Positions 33,776-35,756 of a stretch of 35,756 nucleotides of DNA are shown in pieces. This DNA comes from Clostridia bacterium (GTDB lineage: Bacteria > Bacillota > Clostridia > Christensenellales > Borkfalkiaceae). How positions within the stretch are numbered: the first letter of the stretch is position 1; the number at the start of each line of letters is the position of its first letter. A model generated the notes under the pieces. It saw only the letters and a list, made by a program, of their open reading frames with translations. It was not told where the DNA came from and did not search any database. The stretch spans positions 1 to 35,756 of the forward strand of contig JAFTSO010000045.1 of the NCBI GenBank assembly GCA_017467265.1, read 5' to 3'. The position numbers and the translations under genes were made by a program.

Positions 33776-34693
33776 TTATTTTGCTTCTTTGATCGTATTT
33801 ACAAGACCGACTACGCTTTGCAATTCGCTAGGGATCACGATCTTAGTCGCCTGCCCATCGCTCATTTTTCCCAGAGCTTCTAATTTCTTCAAAGTCAAAT
33901 ATGCCTCTTGGGGTTGCGCTTCGTTAATCATACGGATAGAAGTTGCCTGCGCCTCGTTGATACGCAAAATTGCTTCCTTTTCCGCCTCTGCCTTCAAGAT
34001 AGCTGCCTCTTTATCCGCCTCTGCCTGCAAAATAGCCGATTGTTTCTTGGCTTCAGCTTCCAAAATTTGGCTCTCTTTCTTACCTTCGGCAACCAAAATA
34101 TTGCTCGCTTTTTCCCCTTCCGCACGGAGAATCGCCTCACGTCTTTGACGCTCCGCTTTCATTTGCTTTTCCATCGCGTCTTGGATCTCTGCCGGCGGCT
34201 TGATATTCTTCAATTCCACACGGTTGATTTTAATTCCCCAAGGATCGGTGGCTTCATCCAAAATACTGCGAATCTTGGCATTGATCGTATCGCGCGAAGT
34301 CAACGTATGGTCGAGTTCCAGTTCACCGATAATGTTTCTCAACGTCGTCGCCGTCAAATTCTCGATTGCCATGATCGGATTTTCAACACCATAAGCATAC
34401 AGCTTTGCATCCGTGATCTGATAAAATACAACCGTGTCAATCTGCATCGTAACGTTATCTTTCGTAATTACTGGTTGCGGCGCAAAATCCACCACCTGTT
34501 CTTTCAAAGACACTACCACGGAAATTCGATCTACGATCGGAATACGGAAATGGATTCCCGTTTGCCACGTTTCGTGGTATGCACCAAATCTCTCGATGAC
34601 GTATGCTCTTGCCTGCGGCACGATACGTATACCTGAAACTACAATCAATAAAATTACGAGTATAACAGCTATTGTGACAATTAAACCTGTCAT
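33776..34693 (-). CDS. SPFH/Band 7 stomatin-like membrane protein (paraslipin)
   Basis: The product is 305 residues from the ATG at 34691-34693, which overlaps the nfeD stop codon (ATGA). A longer in-frame start at 34816 lies inside nfeD and is rejected. One N-terminal membrane helix (about 3-22) is followed by the Band 7 domain (IVPQARAYVIERFGAYHETWQTGIHFRIP, TKDNVTMQIDTVVFYQITD). A charged coiled-coil rich in Ala/Glu/Lys repeats (about 190-265: AEGEKAS, AEGKKES, AEAKKQS, AEADKEA) follows. Such proteins form large rings in membrane microdomains and work with NfeD; a role in membrane protein quality control is the usual proposal. The four-base overlap implies translational coupling to nfeD. 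Confidence 0.93.
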   Translation of the reverse strand: MTGLIVTIAVILVILLIVVSGIRIVPQARAYVIERFGAYHETWQTGIHFRIPIVDRISVVVSLKEQVVDFAPQPVITKDNVTMQIDTVVFYQITDAKLYAYGVENPIMAIENLTATTLRNIIGELELDHTLTSRDTINAKIRSILDEATDPWGIKINRVELKNIKPPAEIQDAMEKQMKAERQRREAILRAEGEKASNILVAEGKKESQILEAEAKKQSAILQAEADKEAAILKAEAEKEAILRINEAQATSIRMINEAQPQEAYLTLKKLEALGKMSDGQATKIVIPSELQSVVGLVNTIKEAK

Positions 34694-35148
34694 TTCCTTT
34701 CTTCTCCTTGCACTTTTTCCGCCCGTATGACGAGCAATTTGTTTCCTTGAATTTCTTGTACAGTCACCAAAGCACCTTCTTCGATCACCGCGCCATCCAC
34801 CGAACGTGCCGTCCAAACCAAACCATTGATCTTTACTTCGCCCGTCTCCAAATCATTGTCGATCCTCGTCACGACACGTCCATTATGCAACAACACCAAA
34901 TCTAAATTCGTATCGCTAATCTTGTGCTTACGCAAAAGACGGCGCACCGCTCTCCGCGTGCATAACAGCAGGACCGCTGATAACAGCACGAAAATCGTAA
35001 TTTGCCACGCGATATGCACATCGATAATCGCGGTGACAATCGTCAAAACTAATGCCGATAACGCAAACCAGATCACGACCAGTTCCGTTGTAGCCAGCTC
35101 AATTCCGAGCAAGACTACGCCGAAAATCAGCCAAACTAACCAAGTCAT
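34690..35148 (-). CDS. nfeD: NfeD-like membrane protein (short NfeD1b type)
   Basis: The product is 152 residues from the ATG at 35146-35148 (AAGGAGAG upstream; the longer frame overlaps the promoter). Three hydrophobic segments (about 2-22, 27-45, 50-70) precede a C-terminal OB-fold domain (about 90-150; GRVVTRIDNDLETGEVKINGLVW, GALVTVQEIQGNKLLV). There is no ClpP-like protease domain, so it is the short form. NfeD genes are nearly always next to an SPFH gene, as here, and the two proteins are thought to interact through the OB domain. First gene of the pair, with its own promoter. Confidence 0.92.
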   Translation of the reverse strand: MTWLVWLIFGVVLLGIELATTELVVIWFALSALVLTIVTAIIDVHIAWQITIFVLLSAVLLLCTRRAVRRLLRKHKISDTNLDLVLLHNGRVVTRIDNDLETGEVKINGLVWTARSVDGAVIEEGALVTVQEIQGNKLLVIRAEKVQGEERK

Positions 35149-35176
35149 TTTCTCTCTCCTTTCTTTTACTATTATT

Positions 35177-35205
35177 ATTATAGCAAACAGAACTTTTTCT
35201 GTCAA
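35177..35205 (-). promoter_or_regulatory. Sigma-A promoter of nfeD-SPFH
   Basis: TTGACA (35200-35205), a 17-bp spacer and TATAAT (35177-35182) on the minus strand; near-consensus. Confidence 0.87.
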
Positions 35206-35254
35206 TATTTTTGAGAAAAATTCTTTTTGTCCACAAAAGATCTCTCCTCACAGC

Positions 35255-35289
35255 AAAAAATACCCGTTGGAGTAACCAACGGGTATTTT
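35255..35289. terminator. Intrinsic terminator after rplQ
   Basis: A perfect stem of AAAATACCCGTTGG with its complement (35257-35270, 35276-35289) has a T-run on the minus side. It probably ends the ribosomal protein operon. Confidence 0.9.
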
Positions 35290-35304
35290 GAGGTCGTTTA
35301 ACGA

Positions 35305-35756
35305 TTAAACAAGCTCGATGATAGCAACTTCTGCGCCGTCACCACGACGTTCGCCGAGAAGATAAATTCTCGTATAGCCGCCACCTTGACCGAGTTCTTC
35401 TTTACGAGCTGCATACTTGGGTGCAAGTTCGTTGAAGATCTTGTCCATCAAGGGGTGCTGAACGTCTGCCGTTCTTGCCTTGAATTCGCTCTTCTTTTCG
35501 GAGAAAGCCTTAATTTCCTGCAAATAGTAGGTCTTTGCCATAATCGCACGACGAGCAGCCAATTTCTTAGCACCGTCTTTTACGCTGGTAACCGTGACTT
35601 CTTTTCCTTTGCTGTCTTTCTTCGTCACTTCGAATTCGATGTTATCGTCATAGGTATTAACCGCTTTCGTGATCAGCTTTTCAACGTAGGAACGAAGTTC
35701 TTTCGCTTTTTCAGCGGTCGTTTCAATTTTACCGTACCAAAGCAACTGGGACGCTA
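35305..35756 (-). CDS. rplQ: Large ribosomal subunit protein bL17, 5' end outside the window
   Basis: The frame is open to the window edge and reads ASQLLWYGKIETT at the start, which matches the region after the N-terminal helix of bL17; an alternative start near 35745 is therefore not real. The C-terminus GGGYTRIYLLGERRGDGAEVAIIEL is diagnostic. Between the KLIT helix and the HPLMDKIF motif there is an insertion of roughly 50 residues with a KDSKGKEVTVTSVKDG segment, making this longer than the common 115-130-residue form; I recall similar longer forms in some Clostridia. It is a structural protein near the peptide exit tunnel. It is probably the last gene of the rpsM-rpsK-rpsD-rpoA-rplQ operon, the rest of which lies outside. 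Confidence 0.95.
   Translation of the reverse strand, partial: ASQLLWYGKIETTAEKAKELRSYVEKLITKAVNTYDDNIEFEVTKKDSKGKEVTVTSVKDGAKKLAARRAIMAKTYYLQEIKAFSEKKSEFKARTADVQHPLMDKIFNELAPKYAARKEELGQGGGYTRIYLLGERRGDGAEVAIIELV

Overview
The window looks like a chromosomal segment of a low-to-mid-GC Gram-positive anaerobe of class Clostridia, probably an uncultured gut member related to Christensenellales. The taxon is inference. It rests on strong AGGAGG ribosome binding sites, sigma-A promoters with 17-bp spacers, a long Bacillus/Clostridium-type SRP RNA, an Mrp with an N-terminal Cys cluster, an elongated bL17, Gram-positive lipoprotein signals and very large secreted Ig-like/DUF4838 proteins.

Region A (about 1-22,310, all minus strand) is accessory carbohydrate and cell-surface territory. 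A sigma-A promoter near 22,300 is followed by a long, hairpin-rich untranslated leader, a 50-residue peptide gene and a 3,007-residue secreted protein (repeat modules, GLUG-like beta-helix, DUF4838). After a 286-bp gap holding an inverted-repeat element come a CUT1-type sugar ABC transporter (binding lipoprotein and two permeases, no ATPase), a 1,012-residue Ig-like secreted protein, a DUF4838 lipoprotein, a 1,026-residue Ig-like/GLUG lipoprotein and the start of another lipoprotein with an InlB-type repeat. The tight spacing in the transporter part suggests one operon that captures, processes and imports a complex glycan; the glycan is unknown.

Region B (22,360-28,980) holds a Ser/Glu-repeat lipoprotein, a secreted purple-acid-phosphatase-like metallophosphoesterase, an AraC-family regulator facing the other way, and a GH1 beta-glucosidase/GH29 alpha-L-fucosidase pair that lacks signal peptides and so acts inside the cell. 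A TGCAATA motif sits at nearly the same distance upstream of the phosphoesterase and GH1 promoters and is a candidate AraC operator. A plausible flow is surface capture and trimming, ABC import, then intracellular removal of fucose and glucose.

Region C (28,980-35,756) is mostly housekeeping: a membrane-anchored ComEC-like metallo-beta-lactamase-fold protein, Mrp Fe-S ATPase, SRP RNA (plus strand), DNA polymerase IV, a thioredoxin-reductase-like flavoprotein that has lost the NADPH-binding motifs, an NfeD/SPFH pair, and the 3' part of rplQ.

The most promising new material is the roughly 170-residue module present eight times in two proteins, the structured leader with its small peptide gene upstream of the giant protein, and the shared operator-like motif. 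I saw no CRISPR array, tRNA, phage or transposase gene.
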